NCBI RefSeq assembly: GCF_019059575.1
Contig: NW_024881858.1
Location: 134,501-198,500 of the forward strand
Length of the DNA stretch: 64,000 bases
Source: Amphibalanus amphitrite
Lineage: Eukaryota > Arthropoda > Thecostraca > Balanomorpha > Balanidae
Direction: 5' to 3'
Shown here piece after piece: positions 44,627 through 55,761 of this stretch. The notes under the pieces are model-generated. The model was not told the origin of the DNA, did not search any database, and saw only the letters and a list, made by a program, of their open reading frames with translations. The stretch's first letter is position 1. Each line of letters opens with the position of its first letter. The position numbers were made by a program, and so were the translations under genes.

Positions 44627-47025
44627 TAGGGGTACCCATTTTTGGGTCAATTTTCCAAATTTTAGGTGGGGGTGGATTTTCCCATTATTTGGTCTATTCT
44701 GATTCCATCTGTGCCAAAAATAGCGAAATCAAACGATTTCTAGGGGTCGCGAATTCAAAATGAAAATGCCAATTTTAGCGAAAAATTGACCAAAATAATG
44801 TTATTTTATTTTGGAACAAGGTTGCCATGCGAACAGGTTGGAGTCAATTTTCCCATTATTTGGTCTATTCTGATTCCATCTGTGCCAAATATAACGAAAC
44901 CAAACGATTTCTAGGGGTCACGAATTCAAAATGAAAATGTTAATTTTAGCGGAAAATCGACCAAATTAGCAATATTTTATGTTGGAACAAGGTTACCATG
45001 TCAACAGTTTGGGGTTGATGTTATTGCATTTTTTTGCTCCGTTCTGGATCTAGCAGTGACAGAAATAACGATATCAGACTACTTTTAGGGGTTGCGAGGT
45101 TGCATTGGAAGTTTTAATTTTACTTGGAAAAATGACTTCATTTTAACGACTATAAATATGCAAAGCCAATGTGTTGCAGTGGTATTGATGACTGTTGGAC
45201 ACCGTTCAACACTACTTCAGTTGTATATTTGACGTGCAGCGGTAAAAGAGCACCAAATATATCTACAAAGACATAAAAACAGCACTAAGCTATGCTGGTA
45301 TGCATGACCTTTTCCAATTCGCTAGACGACCTCCCCGAGTCCCGGAGTTGCAGAGACGGCAGAGGGAGGGGCGCAAGCTTTACACCACCGCGCCTTTGGG
45401 TGACCGCTGTGCTTGAGTGTAGCTTTGCCCCTCCCCCACAAACACCCACAACCACACACAGAATGCGATTGTGCATATGGAAAGACAGCTGGCAGAGAAC
45501 ATCACAGGAGGAGAGGAACAATGAACTTCATCCTCACCCCATTATGAAAGCAATATGTTTGCAATCTTGCTGATGACGGACAGCACTGGCCTGGCCGAAC
45601 GCGTGCACGACTGCTCGTGGCTCCAGTTCTGGGCATGTGCCACTACAAGCAGCTGTAGTAGTGCCTGGTGATGGCCGCTGCCAGCAGCATCCTTGCAAGA
45701 AATAGTAACGGATCTTACGCTGCACTCACAAGTCACAGGCCCAGTCCAAACCCTCAGATGGTGCTGAACTGAAGTCGAATGGCATTGCCTAAAGCTGAGA
45801 ATCAGGAAGGTACCAAGTCTAAACGACTCAGCCAACTCCGAGGCAGAACCGTTTACTGACTCTTGGCATTGCCTGGGGGCCGACACAGTGGGTGGGCCAC
45901 GGACCTTATGGTGGCGGACCTGATTCTCCTCCTCTTCAGCCTTTGCACGCACACTCCTCTATATGATGCGTCCTGGTGCCACCATACGGCCCATTCAGGA
46001 TGAAAATCTTCTGCTACATTATAGGTTCTTCAGATTCAGACGCTAATTACCTGAGATCACAAGTGATCTGTGCCAGAAGCTGTGAAAGTTCTTCGTCACA
46101 TGCCTATCAGCCGTGCACGTATCAGCGCATGGCTAGTCCCCCGTGTCGAATAATTAATATGAACTCGTAAATGATCGGATTGTATCGGAAACTCTTACAT
46201 GAACGGTGTGTATCTGTCCCCACTGAAGAAATGAAATGGTACATGGTTGGTGGGCATGGATAGAATCGACTCTTTGGAGTTTCTGTTTTTGGATCAGAAG
46301 TTGAATTTTTGGTATAGAACACCCATACCTAGGTATTTATCCTACCCTGTCTAAAGGTGTATTACATCGTAGCCGTGAGCGAACGCGACGGCGTTTCTTG
46401 TGGAAGTATACGGTCGAAATGGTTTGATCGTTTTTGAATTACATGGTTTGAAATACATTCGGAGCCATGATCTGCCAGATGAATCCTGAGCTAATTTGCA
46501 CAAACTTGAATTGTATAATGGACACAAAGAGCCTGTCATGAACTGAGATATGGCAACTGAAACTTCACATTTTAGTTTGACCTCAAAGGTCATCAAAGGT
46601 CACTAATGCAACACAAAAAGAAAATATCAAAAATGATTGCACGCTGACCAGAATGATACCAGCAACAGGAGCAAAACATCCCGGCGCTTTTCACCAAATG
46701 TTACAATATCGACATTGTAATGATCGCTAGTAAAGCATTGAACCGTAACCACGTGATGGAGCACATCAATCTGGATGAAAAGGGAGCGTTCAATGACCCC
46801 TCTACCCGACTCTCGAAACAAAAAGTTTGCCTTCGTTGCGATTTACTATCAGCGTAAAATAAGCATATTTCTAGGTAAATACGCAAATTTCAATCCCAAT
46901 TCGCGACCCCTAAACCACCTTTGATTTCAATATTTTTGGCACCATTGGAATCAGGAGCCGCGAAATAATGGGAAAAAACACCCCCACCCACAAATTTCCA
47001 AAATCGGGAAAAATGGGTACCCCTA
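44627..47025. mobile_element. hAT-like element, 2.4 kb, in the gypsy tail
   Basis: The 8-bp target GCCGACAG is duplicated at 44619-44626 and 47026-47033. TIRs start TAGGGGTACCCATTTTT at both ends, with diverged further matches (TTTCCAAATTTTAGGTGGGGG). Just inside the left end a ~185-bp unit (ATTTGGTCTATTCTGATTCC ... TCTAGGGGTCGCGAATTC) repeats at about 44690 and 44860, with a third weak copy to 45130; the right end contains one inverse copy. No transposase. Confidence 0.82.
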
Positions 47026-47033
47026 GCCGACAG

Positions 47034-47263
47034 CCGACTCGCGTAGCAGCCGAGCGACGATGACGACCGGGCCAGACAGCGGCAGTACCCCGACGCGAAC
47101 ACCAAGACGAGTGCGCTTTCGATTGCCACCATCTGCCTTGCTCCGCCCCAACTCCGTAGCGGTTCCGACCCGTCGAGGGGGCCTGCTGCGCGAGCCGCGG
47201 GGGCGGAACGGGGCGATCACGGTATATAGAGAACTAGGTAAAACCGGTTTGCCGCCACAACAC
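47034..47263 (+). pseudogene. End of the gypsy pol region
   Basis: After the hAT-like element, sequence reads on with TPTRTPRRVRFRLPP and VAVPTRRGGLLREPRG, the basic, Pro-rich tail usual at the end of gypsy pol. No 3' LTR similar to the sequence before 29510 follows, so the 3' end of this element is lost or unrecognisable. Confidence 0.55.
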
Positions 47264-48700
47264 TAAGGTATTTTAACCACTATTTTCAGCTGGCCTTCTC
47301 AGTCCAAAAAAAGAAACTAGGTCACGTATCTTTGTGTTTTATTATTTACATATAAATTGGCAATAAATGTGCACAGGGCAAGACCAGCGTAACTCTGTAA
47401 AGTAGTTGCGAGGATAATTTTTTGACCGACCACGCCATTTCGAAAATAATATATCTTTGGTTGTCGGAGTTTATTATTGATCAAATCATATTTTTATCCT
47501 TGAAAAATTAAAATTAATAGTAAAAAAGTATTATCAAATGCCAATACTGCTTCTTTCAATTTCGAAACCACCAAGCTCAGCAAATGGCTGGCCCACCTGA
47601 CCAACCAACGTTTTACCACAAATTCTCGAATAAAATCAGTTGTATAGGTTGTAAATCATGATTGAACAATATCAAAATTGAATAATCTTTCCGATTTTAT
47701 GTGTAATTTCATTTGTTAATGCTCGAAACTAGAATAAATCGATGTTGAATGCAAAACCACCTTTGGTGATCTTGGTCACAAGCTGTTTCACTAGATGTAA
47801 TGTTTTTCAAAAACAAGACCGAGTCGGCGTCTAAAACGTTCACCAAAATATGCAGAAATGCTGACATTATATGGTGTCAAAGTATCAAAGCTCATCTAAT
47901 GGGGGAACATTGTCAATTTCGCTTCCGAATCCGAAAGTTGGCATTTTGGGTACCAATCAACTCCGAACAAAAAACATTAATGCTCGTTAAACATGGTGGT
48001 GATGGGTTCCCAAAAGGTCTTAATCAAAATGAAAATTTTATTTTCTTCCCAAGTATGCATGTTTTATTGCATTTTCGGTGCTATAAGTTATATATTTTTG
48101 GTCTATAATGTATCAGCTTCCTTGCTGTTTGAGGTCACACTGTAACAGTTAGTGGCATATTACTAAAATATAAGACCGAGTCGGCATCTATTGAGGGTAC
48201 TATAAGTAACAGAATTTAATTTTCTATCTGATGTTATAAATTTCAAAACATGACTAATGGGGGAACATTACGAAATTCGATGTTAAAAACTGCTGACCAC
48301 GATTTTACACCCACAGCTGCGCACGGTTTCGTGTACTGCAAATGCTGCTAATATAGTTCTGACGCTAGCAGACGCACGTTTTTGCATTCAATTGCCTGCC
48401 ACGGCGTTCCATGTGCTGATAGAGAACATCCCTGGTTTTCGACTTTTCTGTGTTGTGTTTATTTGTTTATTAGGCACATTTCAATTCAAATTTGAATTTG
48501 GTTCTCACTTCTGTGGGTCTTGGAGTTGTGGATATATTTTGTGGAGCGCGGAGCATCAGAGATTTTTGTGGAGGATTGGATTGGCGTTTTCGTAGTCTCC
48601 TCTTTCTGGTGTCAGTGTTCTTTGGTGTTTTTTTTTTTAGATCTTTTCATAGGCTACTCGAGGGCAGCGCTTTTCGAGGAGCGCTGTGGCCCGAAGGTTT
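47264..48700. repeat. AT-rich region with a diverged ~355-bp duplication
   Basis: AAGACCGAGTCGGCGTCTA near 47815 recurs at about 48172, and CTAATGGGGGAACATT near 47897 recurs at about 48253, so two diverged copies lie about 355 bp apart. No protein domain is seen in the whole stretch. Confidence 0.55.
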
Positions 48701-48714
48701 GAACTTTGAATTGT

Positions 48715-49325
48715 GAAAAACGCCCACCCGCCGCAAAACGCAAACACCGCAAAACGCGCAAAACGCACGCCCGAAACGCCAACGCAAAGGTCGCAAAAAA
48801 TAAACAAACGCCCGCCGCAAACCGCAAATAAAAAAAAAAACGAAAAAACGCCGCAAAACAATAAAACCGCCCGCATCGCACGCCCGCTAACCGCCAACCG
48901 AAAACGCCTGAAAATCGCCCGCCCGCCGCCAAAAAAAAGCACCGCAAAAAAACGAAAAAGCGGCCGCCAACCGCAAACAAATTTAACACCGCAAACGACG
49001 CAAAAAAAAGAAAACCGCCCGCATCGCCCGCCCGCCCGCCCGCCGCCAAAGACAAACACCGCAAAAAACACAAAACGCCCGCCCGCCGCAAAACGTAAAC
49101 ACCGCAAAACGTGTAAAACGCACGCCCGAAAAGCCAACGCAAACGGCAACAAAATCGCCCGACCGCCGCAAACCACACAGAAAAAAAAACGCCGAAACGC
49201 CGAAAAAATAAAACCGCCCGGCGCCCGCACCGCACCGACGCTAACTGCTAACCGAAAACGACTAAAAGTCGCCCGCCAGCCGCCAAACGCAAACACCGCA
49301 AATAAGCGCCCGGCCGCAGCAAGAT
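48715..49325. repeat. T-poor A/C-rich low-complexity tract
   Basis: Built from CGCCCGCCGCAAAACGC and AAACACCGCAAAAA variants with very few T on the plus strand. It gives long open frames on both strands (up to 247 codons, Phe/Ala/Gly-rich on minus, Lys/Arg/Pro-rich on plus) that are compositional artefacts. The same tract type recurs at 55815-56520. Confidence 0.85.
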
Positions 49326-49384
49326 AATAATTTATCAACGGCTGGCATATCGCTATAGGCTGGTCATTTTCACAAATCAAAAAG

Positions 49385-49622
49385 ATATCTGCAAAAATCT
49401 CCTAGATGAAAGCGCCCGATTAAAAAACGGATGGCACGTGCGTGTTCCTCGCCCCCAACTTCCTTCAGGTCAATCGTCATTTGGGTCATCTAACGCATTG
49501 ACGTATCTGCAAAAATCTCCTAGATGAAAGCGCCCGATTAAAAAACGGATGGCACGTGCGTGTTCCTCGCCCCCAACTTCCTTCAGGTCAATCGTCATTT
49601 GGGTCATCTAACGCATTGACGA
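49385..49622 (+). repeat. Exact 119-bp tandem duplication
   Basis: Two abutting copies start TATCTGCAAAAATCTCC and end AACGCATTGACG, with no difference seen. It must be a very recent duplication or an assembly artefact. Confidence 0.9.
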
Positions 49623-50282
49623 CCGGCTGGGTGGAATGAACATTGCGCCAAGAAACGTAAGTATATTGTCAAAAAGAATCCCCAGAATGGTGGATCCCAA
49701 AAGTTTGAAACTACCACTTTGGCCCACTGGACGACACCTTAAACAGTTGCCGACCGGATGACACCCATTGTTTGGTCACCCACGCCATAGTATGCATCAT
49801 GGGTGCGCCGAAATGACCAAAAGTCCCAATTTCCGGTGTGCAGGGTCATTTTCAACGGCACGTGGCACGTGGTTCTGGACTTTTCCGGCCACTTTGCGAC
49901 ATACCCATGGGTAGTGCACCGAATGGTGGTTGATCTGCATGTAAGAAAATGGGGGGTCGTTTGGATCGTTTTCGAGCAATCTGCCGTGGAACGCATTTTT
50001 TCATTTTCCCCATTGGCTTAACACGGGAATGTTTAAAGTCACGTGGCACGTGCACCAGATGGTCCGCGGAGGGGAGACCCATACCAGAACGTAGATCACC
50101 TGGCCCACTAGAAATCCTGAAAAAATCAGAATTTTTGGACCAGCCGTTTTCAAGAGCATCAAGTTGTACTGATCTCAGGCAGCTTTTGCCAAATTGTCAG
50201 GGAACTCAGATTTGTTTTTCAATAGAAAAACACAATTCTAAAGAAAAGTGTTTTAACTATTGACAACAAACCTTCGGTTAGA
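49623..50282 (-). mobile_element. Diverged copy of the tandem (Helentron-like) family, 5' part
   Basis: Contains GGCACGTGGCACGTG-type motifs and GACCAGCCGTTTTCAAGAGC. It ends at about 50282 with a degraded version of the common end (AATAGAAAAACACAATTCTA ... AACAAACCTTCGGTTA). Confidence 0.5.
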
Positions 50283-52298
50283 CCAGCATCTGCGATGCTG
50301 GGCTCCGCATCGCGGGACCGCAGGTTGTTTGAGCAAGCACCTCTGTGAACGCAGCAAAAACGCCCGCCGCCAAACGAGAGGACGAGCATTGCACGTGCAG
50401 ACCGGGGTGGGTGTGCTACAAACTGACGTGCACGGCACCCTATTCGCCGGTCTATACCGGTGTGCCAAATTTGAGTCAGGTCAGGTCAGGTCAACCGGTA
50501 GGGGTCGTGACGGGTATTCGTAATATGAGCCTTGCACGTGCAGACCGAAGTCGGTGTGCTACGGCCTGACGTGCACGGCACCCTATTCGTCGGTCTATAG
50601 CGGTGTGCCAAATTTGAGTGCAATCGACCCGGCCGTTTTCGAGATCTGGAAGCGACACCCTGCACGTGCGCACGTGCATCCTAGGCCCCAATTGACTTGT
50701 GCACGGCACTCTATTCGCCGGTTTCTAGCGGTGTACCAAATTGGAGCTCAATCGGCCCCGTCAATTTCAAGATCTGGAAGCGACCCCTACACGTGCGCTC
50801 GTGGAGCTGCACCCCAACCGCGGCACATGAAAATACATACTAACTGACTTGTGCACGGCACCCTACCAACCAGTCTCTAGTGGTATGCCAAATTTGAGCA
50901 CAGTCGGTCCAGCCGTTCTTGAGATATGGAAGCGTCAGCCTGCACGTGCGCACGTGCAAACTGGGTCCCATCTGACTTGTGCACGACACCCTACTCGCCG
51001 AGCCCTAACGGTGTGCCAAGTTTGATCACAATCGGCCCAGCCGTTTTTGAGATCTGGAAGCGCCACCCTGCCCGTGCGCACGTGCAGCGGCACCCCAACC
51101 GTGACACATGGAAATGCATTGCGGGGCGTGTGCCTACATCCATGCCAAGGATCAGCGCAATCGGCAAAATAACTACAGAGTTATTACACTTGCTACCGAA
51201 CTGAAACCTCTTCGTTTTGCACGTGGCACGTGCATTAGGGGTCACCCATACGCATCGAGAGGAGCACAGTACGTTTGGGAAAGGAAGAAACTATCTCACT
51301 GAAAAGACCGCGAGTGAAGCGGTCAAGCAGTTGTGGAGATAGAAGCTTTGCAAGGCGCCCCCACGGCGGCCGACTGCCAATAATTAGCAATAATCAGTGT
51401 CGCATCCGCACACGGGAGGTATCCCCGTCACCTGTTCGTATATTCTAATGTGGTTGGGTTCAAGTCACAGTCGAGCCCTGATTTTTTACAACTTTTCTTA
51501 AAAACGGCACATCGTGCAGTGACGTCCTATGCATCAGTGGAAAGAGCATCAAAAGTTGTATATTATATTAACTTTTCACCTATGTATATTACTAACGGTT
51601 AAAGTTATAGAGGAATAAAGACGCTCCCATTGACTTTCCATGTTAAAAAATTTAAATTTCAAATAGACTTTATAAGAAAAAACGATTTCTGCCAGCTTAA
51701 CGAAGCATACCAGCATGTACTACGCTCTTTCCTCTACAAGATATCAGAGTTTGGGCGAAATCTATCTCTAAAATTTTGTACAAAGATCGAATGAAAATGT
51801 CTCTGCAAAGTCTCGACATAGCCGTCCATTGACATAACATGGGACACAGCAAAATTCCAACTTTGATCTCGTGCAAAGACACGTTCCGAGATTCTGAGGG
51901 GTATACGGCGCACACTAGCGTGTACCGGAACGTGTTTGCCATAAAATGCTGGGAAGAAAACCACCTCCTTCTTGGCTCGTTTTTCCGCCATTGGCGATCG
52001 CGCAAAAAGTGTCCAAAACCCCGTTGACTTAACATGGGGAAAATGGAACCGCACGTGCCACGTGCCACGAGGTTTTAAGCGAGTAGCGACCGGTGCCATC
52101 AGGTAGATCGCCTGCGGGAGCCCATACACTGAACTTTTTACGAAGATTGTACATTTCGTCTAGGCCCCGCTCAAGTTGTACTGATTCGCTGCCAGACTTG
52201 CAAAACATAGCCCGGAGAACGACCGCTCCGGTTGTTTTTCAATAGAAAAACACAATTCTAACGAATAGTGTTTGTCTTTTCAAACAACCTGCGGTTAC
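50283..52298 (-). mobile_element. Helentron/HINE-like copy 1 (complete ends)
   Basis: The left boundary (3' end if minus-oriented) is CCAGCATCTGCGATGCTGGG with the hairpin GCGATGC/GCATCGC (50292-50313), then ACCGCAGGTTGTTTG (50317-50331). The right boundary is its complement followed by TAC (52281-52298), preceded by CCGGAG...CTCCGG and the AATAGAAAAACACAATTCTA block. The interior has an array of GCACGTGCGCACGTGC units (50395-51090), then unique sequence shared with copy 4. Non-coding. Confidence 0.7.
50395..51090. repeat. Array of alternating 128/152-bp units, copy 1
   Basis: Palindromic cores start at about 50662, 50790, 50942 and 51070 (spacings 128, 152, 128). Each unit carries CGGTGTGCCAAATTTGAG, ATCGGCCCGGCCGTT, GAGATCTGGAAGCG and the CACGTGCGCACGTG palindrome. 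An earlier diverged unit with a single CACGTG lies near 50530. Confidence 0.85.
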
Positions 52299-53150
52299 CT
52301 GTCATACGCCTCTGACAGCTTCGTAACATGTTACGAAGGCACCAAAACTACTTCGTAAACTTTCAAATGGTTGCTAAATTCGAATTCAGCTCCAAAAACT
52401 AGTCTAGAAACATGTAAAACTCGAAAAAGTGAACCGAGGTCACCAAAGGTCAGTGACCTGACCTGACCTTCAGATGACCTTGACACCCACCCTAATAGAC
52501 ACCCCCTAGGAAGCAGCATCATATCACATGTTTGGACGTTTGAAACCACGAAAAGCTTGCAAACGCGCGGCTAATGCGAGCCGACATAGGACGCAGAATC
52601 GCGATTCCGGCCAAATATGGTCTCGGAAAAGAGGTCACAGGTCAAAGGTCATTTGGGTCAGGGTCATGAAATTTTAAGGGTAGGTGTAAAATTGATCAAT
52701 TCGTGGGTACTGAAAGCTTCGTCGCGATCGGCCGCTTTTTACGCGAGTTATTCGCGAAAAACCCTAGGGGGGTTGCATCAACCCCCCCGTTAAGGTCTAA
52801 TGTCAACTAGTGACCTCTGAGGTCACGACAATTGACCCAAGATACGGGCTTGGTTTCCGCTAAATGACTTCGCAAAAATTGCCACAGAGCCGCGATTTCT
52901 GCATCATCGTGCTTACCTTGCTAAGGCGCGTCGAATGGTATACTTTTTGTTTGGTTGAGGTCAACCTAAGGTTGACCTGACCTGCCCTTGACCTCGGGTC
53001 AAGGGCAGGTCAGAGCCCCTCATGTCATGAGGTTGGTCGAATGAGGTCATATCGCATATCAAGTTTCAGCACTTTGTCGCCGGCGTGACTCGAGCTATCA
53101 CGAAAAAACCATATGGGAGGAGGCGGGTGCTGCCCCCTCTGCGGCGAGGG
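52299..53150 (-). mobile_element. TTAA-family element, reverse, decayed
   Basis: 52303-52770 is the reverse complement of parts of 43157-43640 (CGTAACATGTTACG, AAACATGTAAAACTCG, GGTCACCAAAGGTCAGTGACC). From 52780 to 53150 a second TTAA-type end (CGGCGAGGG then TAAA) follows. GCGTCGAATGGTATAC near 52926 is the shared core motif. Probably a chimera of two copies. Confidence 0.6.
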
Positions 53151-53289
53151 TAAATCAATATTGACGCAATGGTGACGTCACGGTCGCCGTCGACGTCACC
53201 ATTCAAATCAGAGTCATTGACTTGTGCCGACTATCAAGTTTAATATTGATGCTTCAACGGATCTGATCTTATCAGCCGAAAACACATTA

Positions 53290-53630
53290 CATTCCTTTTT
53301 ACTCGCTAGATGGCAGAAGCGTCAAACGCCTGAATGTATGCTGTGCCGCAATGCCGGCTCCATTGTATATAACCGCCTAAATGAATGGCGGAGTAATGAG
53401 GGATCCGGGAAAACCACTACCTCTTTAGAACTGATGAGTGATGACTCTCACGAAACTGAAGCTTTTGAAGACGATTACCGAGTGTGGTAAATGAGTCTGG
53501 TATTTTTGATTTTAGCCAAGCATTTACTCGCTAGATGACGCAGACGTGTCAAACGCCTGAAAGCATGTTGCGCCGCAGTGCCACCTCTTCCGTATGTAGC
53601 CGCATGAATGAAGATTTAAGCGGAATTGGC
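53290..53630 (+). repeat. Diverged ~224-bp tandem pair
   Basis: TTTACTCGCTAGATGGC...GTCAAACGCCTGAATG at about 53300 recurs as TTTACTCGCTAGATGAC...GTCAAACGCCTGAAAG at about 53524. Short frames through it (53224-53490, 53535-53765) match no domain I know. Confidence 0.6.
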
Positions 53631-53864
53631 TCAGCCGTTGTCGCCTATGTGTACCTACATAGAGGTCCAACCATGCCGCTGAAATTGATCTATCATTCAA
53701 AGCTTCATAACAATGCGCGGAGTAATTTTTCTAACAAACGCAAAAAAACTAATAGGTGTGGTTAAAAACGCCCCTGCCCCACTCGGGCGGAGGTTAATGT
53801 GTTGTGGTAGCAAACTCATTAATTGTTTCCGTCTAGTCTTCTATTTGGATTCGCGGCCAAGTAT

Positions 53865-53967
53865 GCAAAACATAGCCCGGTGAAGGACTGCTCCGGCTGT
53901 TTTTTCAATAGAAAAACACAATTCTAACGAATAGTGTTTGTCTAATGAAGAAACAGCCTGCGGTTAC
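53865..53967 (-). mobile_element. Solo 5'-end fragment of the Helentron-like family
   Basis: Contains CATAGCCCGGTGAAGGACTG, AATAGAAAAACACAATTCTA and ends CAGCCTGCGGTTAC, diverged from the consensus. Confidence 0.65.
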
Positions 53968-55761
53968 CCACCGCCAAACGAGAGGATGAGCCTGGCACGT
54001 GCAGACCGGAGTGGGTGTGCTACGAGCTGACGAACAGGACACTCTACTAACCACTCTAGCGGTGTGCAAAATTTGAGTGCAATCGGTCCTGCCGTTTTCG
54101 AGATCTTGAAGCGGCACCCTTCACGTGCGCACGTGCAAGCTGGGTCCCAATTGTGTTGTGCACGGCACCCTAGTTGCCGGTCTCTAGCGGTGTACCGAAT
54201 TTGAGCTAAATCGGCCCAGTCAATTTCAAGATCTGGAAGCGACCCCTGCACGTGCGCACGTGCAGTTGCAATCCAACCGTGACACATACCAATACATACT
54301 AACTGACTTGTGCACGGCACCCTACTGATAAGTCTCTAGAAGTGTGCCGAATTTGAGTGCAATCGGCCCAGCCGTTCCTGAGATCTGGAAGCGTCACCCT
54401 GCACGTGCGCACGTGCAACCTGAATCCCATCTGACTTGTGCACGGCACCCTACTAACCGGTCTCTAGCGGTGTACCAAATTTGAGCTCAATCGGCCCGGC
54501 CGTTCTCGAGATCTGGAAGCGTCACCCTGCACGCGCGCACGTGCAGTTGCACCCCAGCCGTAGCACATGGAAAGGCATGGCCCGGTGTGTGCCTACATCC
54601 TTGTGTAGTTTCAGCAGAATCTCCTCAGGAATTACCGTGGTCTTGTCATTACAACAAAAGTGACACCTCTCTGTTTTACACGTGTCACGTGCAGTAGGGG
54701 TCACCCGCATGCATCGTCCATAGTAAAATACTTGTAAGAAGGGTGTACGCTACCCCATACAAAAAACCGCAAGTGTATCGGTCCAGTGGCTGCGGAGATA
54801 TAAGTCGTACAAAAACGTCCCCACGGCGGCCGGCCGCTAATATTTAGCATTAAATTCGTGTCGCATCCTTCTATGGGAGGTATCCCTGTCACCTGTTCGT
54901 ATACTGTCTGAGCCAAGGCCATAATAGGTGTGAGCTCAAATCTCGGTAAAGTCGTGCTTTTTTACTAAATTTCTCGAAAACGGCACAACGTGCAATGACG
55001 TTCTATATATCACTAGAAAGAGCATCAAAAGTTGTATATCCTATCAACTTTTCACTTAAATATATCTTCAACGTACAAAGTTATTAAGCACCAAAGACGC
55101 TCCCATTGACTTTCCATGTTAAAAATTTTCAATTTTAAACGAGGTTAAAAAGAACAAACGAATTCTGACATCTTAACGAAGCATAACAACATGTTCTATG
55201 GTCATTTTTTCAACAGGTCCTGAAAGTTTAAACAAAATCGTATCATATAATTTTGTGCAATGAACGAATGAAAATGTCTCTGCAAAAACGTCCATAGACA
55301 TAACATGGGGAACGAAAAATGTTCAACTTCAAAGTCGTACTACAAAAAATATCGACTTCTTACGGGTATACGGTACACAGGGGCGTGTACCTGAACGTGT
55401 CCGCCATAAAATGGTGTGCAGCAAACCATACCTTGACCTGCGATTTTTCCCGCTATTCGCGATCGCGCAAAAAGTGTCCAAAACCCCGTTGACTTAGCAT
55501 GGGGAAATGGAATCGCACGTGCCACGCGCAAAAGAATTCTGAGCGAGTAGCGACCGGTGCCATCAGGTAGATCGCCCCCGGGAGCCCATACCCTGAAATT
55601 TTTACGAAGATTGAGCGATTCGTCTAGGCCCCACCCAAGTTGCCCCAATCTCAGGCCGACTTTGCAAACATAGCCCGGAGACGGACCGCTCCGGTTGTTT
55701 TTCAATAGAAAAACACAATTCTAACGAATAGTGTTTGTCTTTTCAAACAACCTGCGGTTAC
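53968..55761 (-). mobile_element. Helentron/HINE-like copy 2 (hairpin end missing)
   Basis: Begins inside the tandem array (54000-54560, at least four CACGTG cores) and runs to a perfect CAAACAACCTGCGGTTAC end at 55744-55761. The interior (54840-55740) is shared with copy 5 outside its nested MITE. It abuts the hairpin end of copy 3 directly. Confidence 0.7.

Noticed and set aside
48637-49380. Long reading frames of up to 247 codons on both strands
   Set aside because: They come from a T-poor low-complexity tract with no stop-forming trinucleotides. Composition is extreme and no domain is present.
51440-51480. GGGTTCAAGTCACAG resembling a tRNA T-arm
   Set aside because: No cloverleaf can be formed around it and it is part of the repeated tandem family.
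53224-53765. Two short frames with Cys-X2-Cys-like residues
   Set aside because: They arise from a diverged 224-bp tandem pair. The cysteines are not conserved between the two copies.
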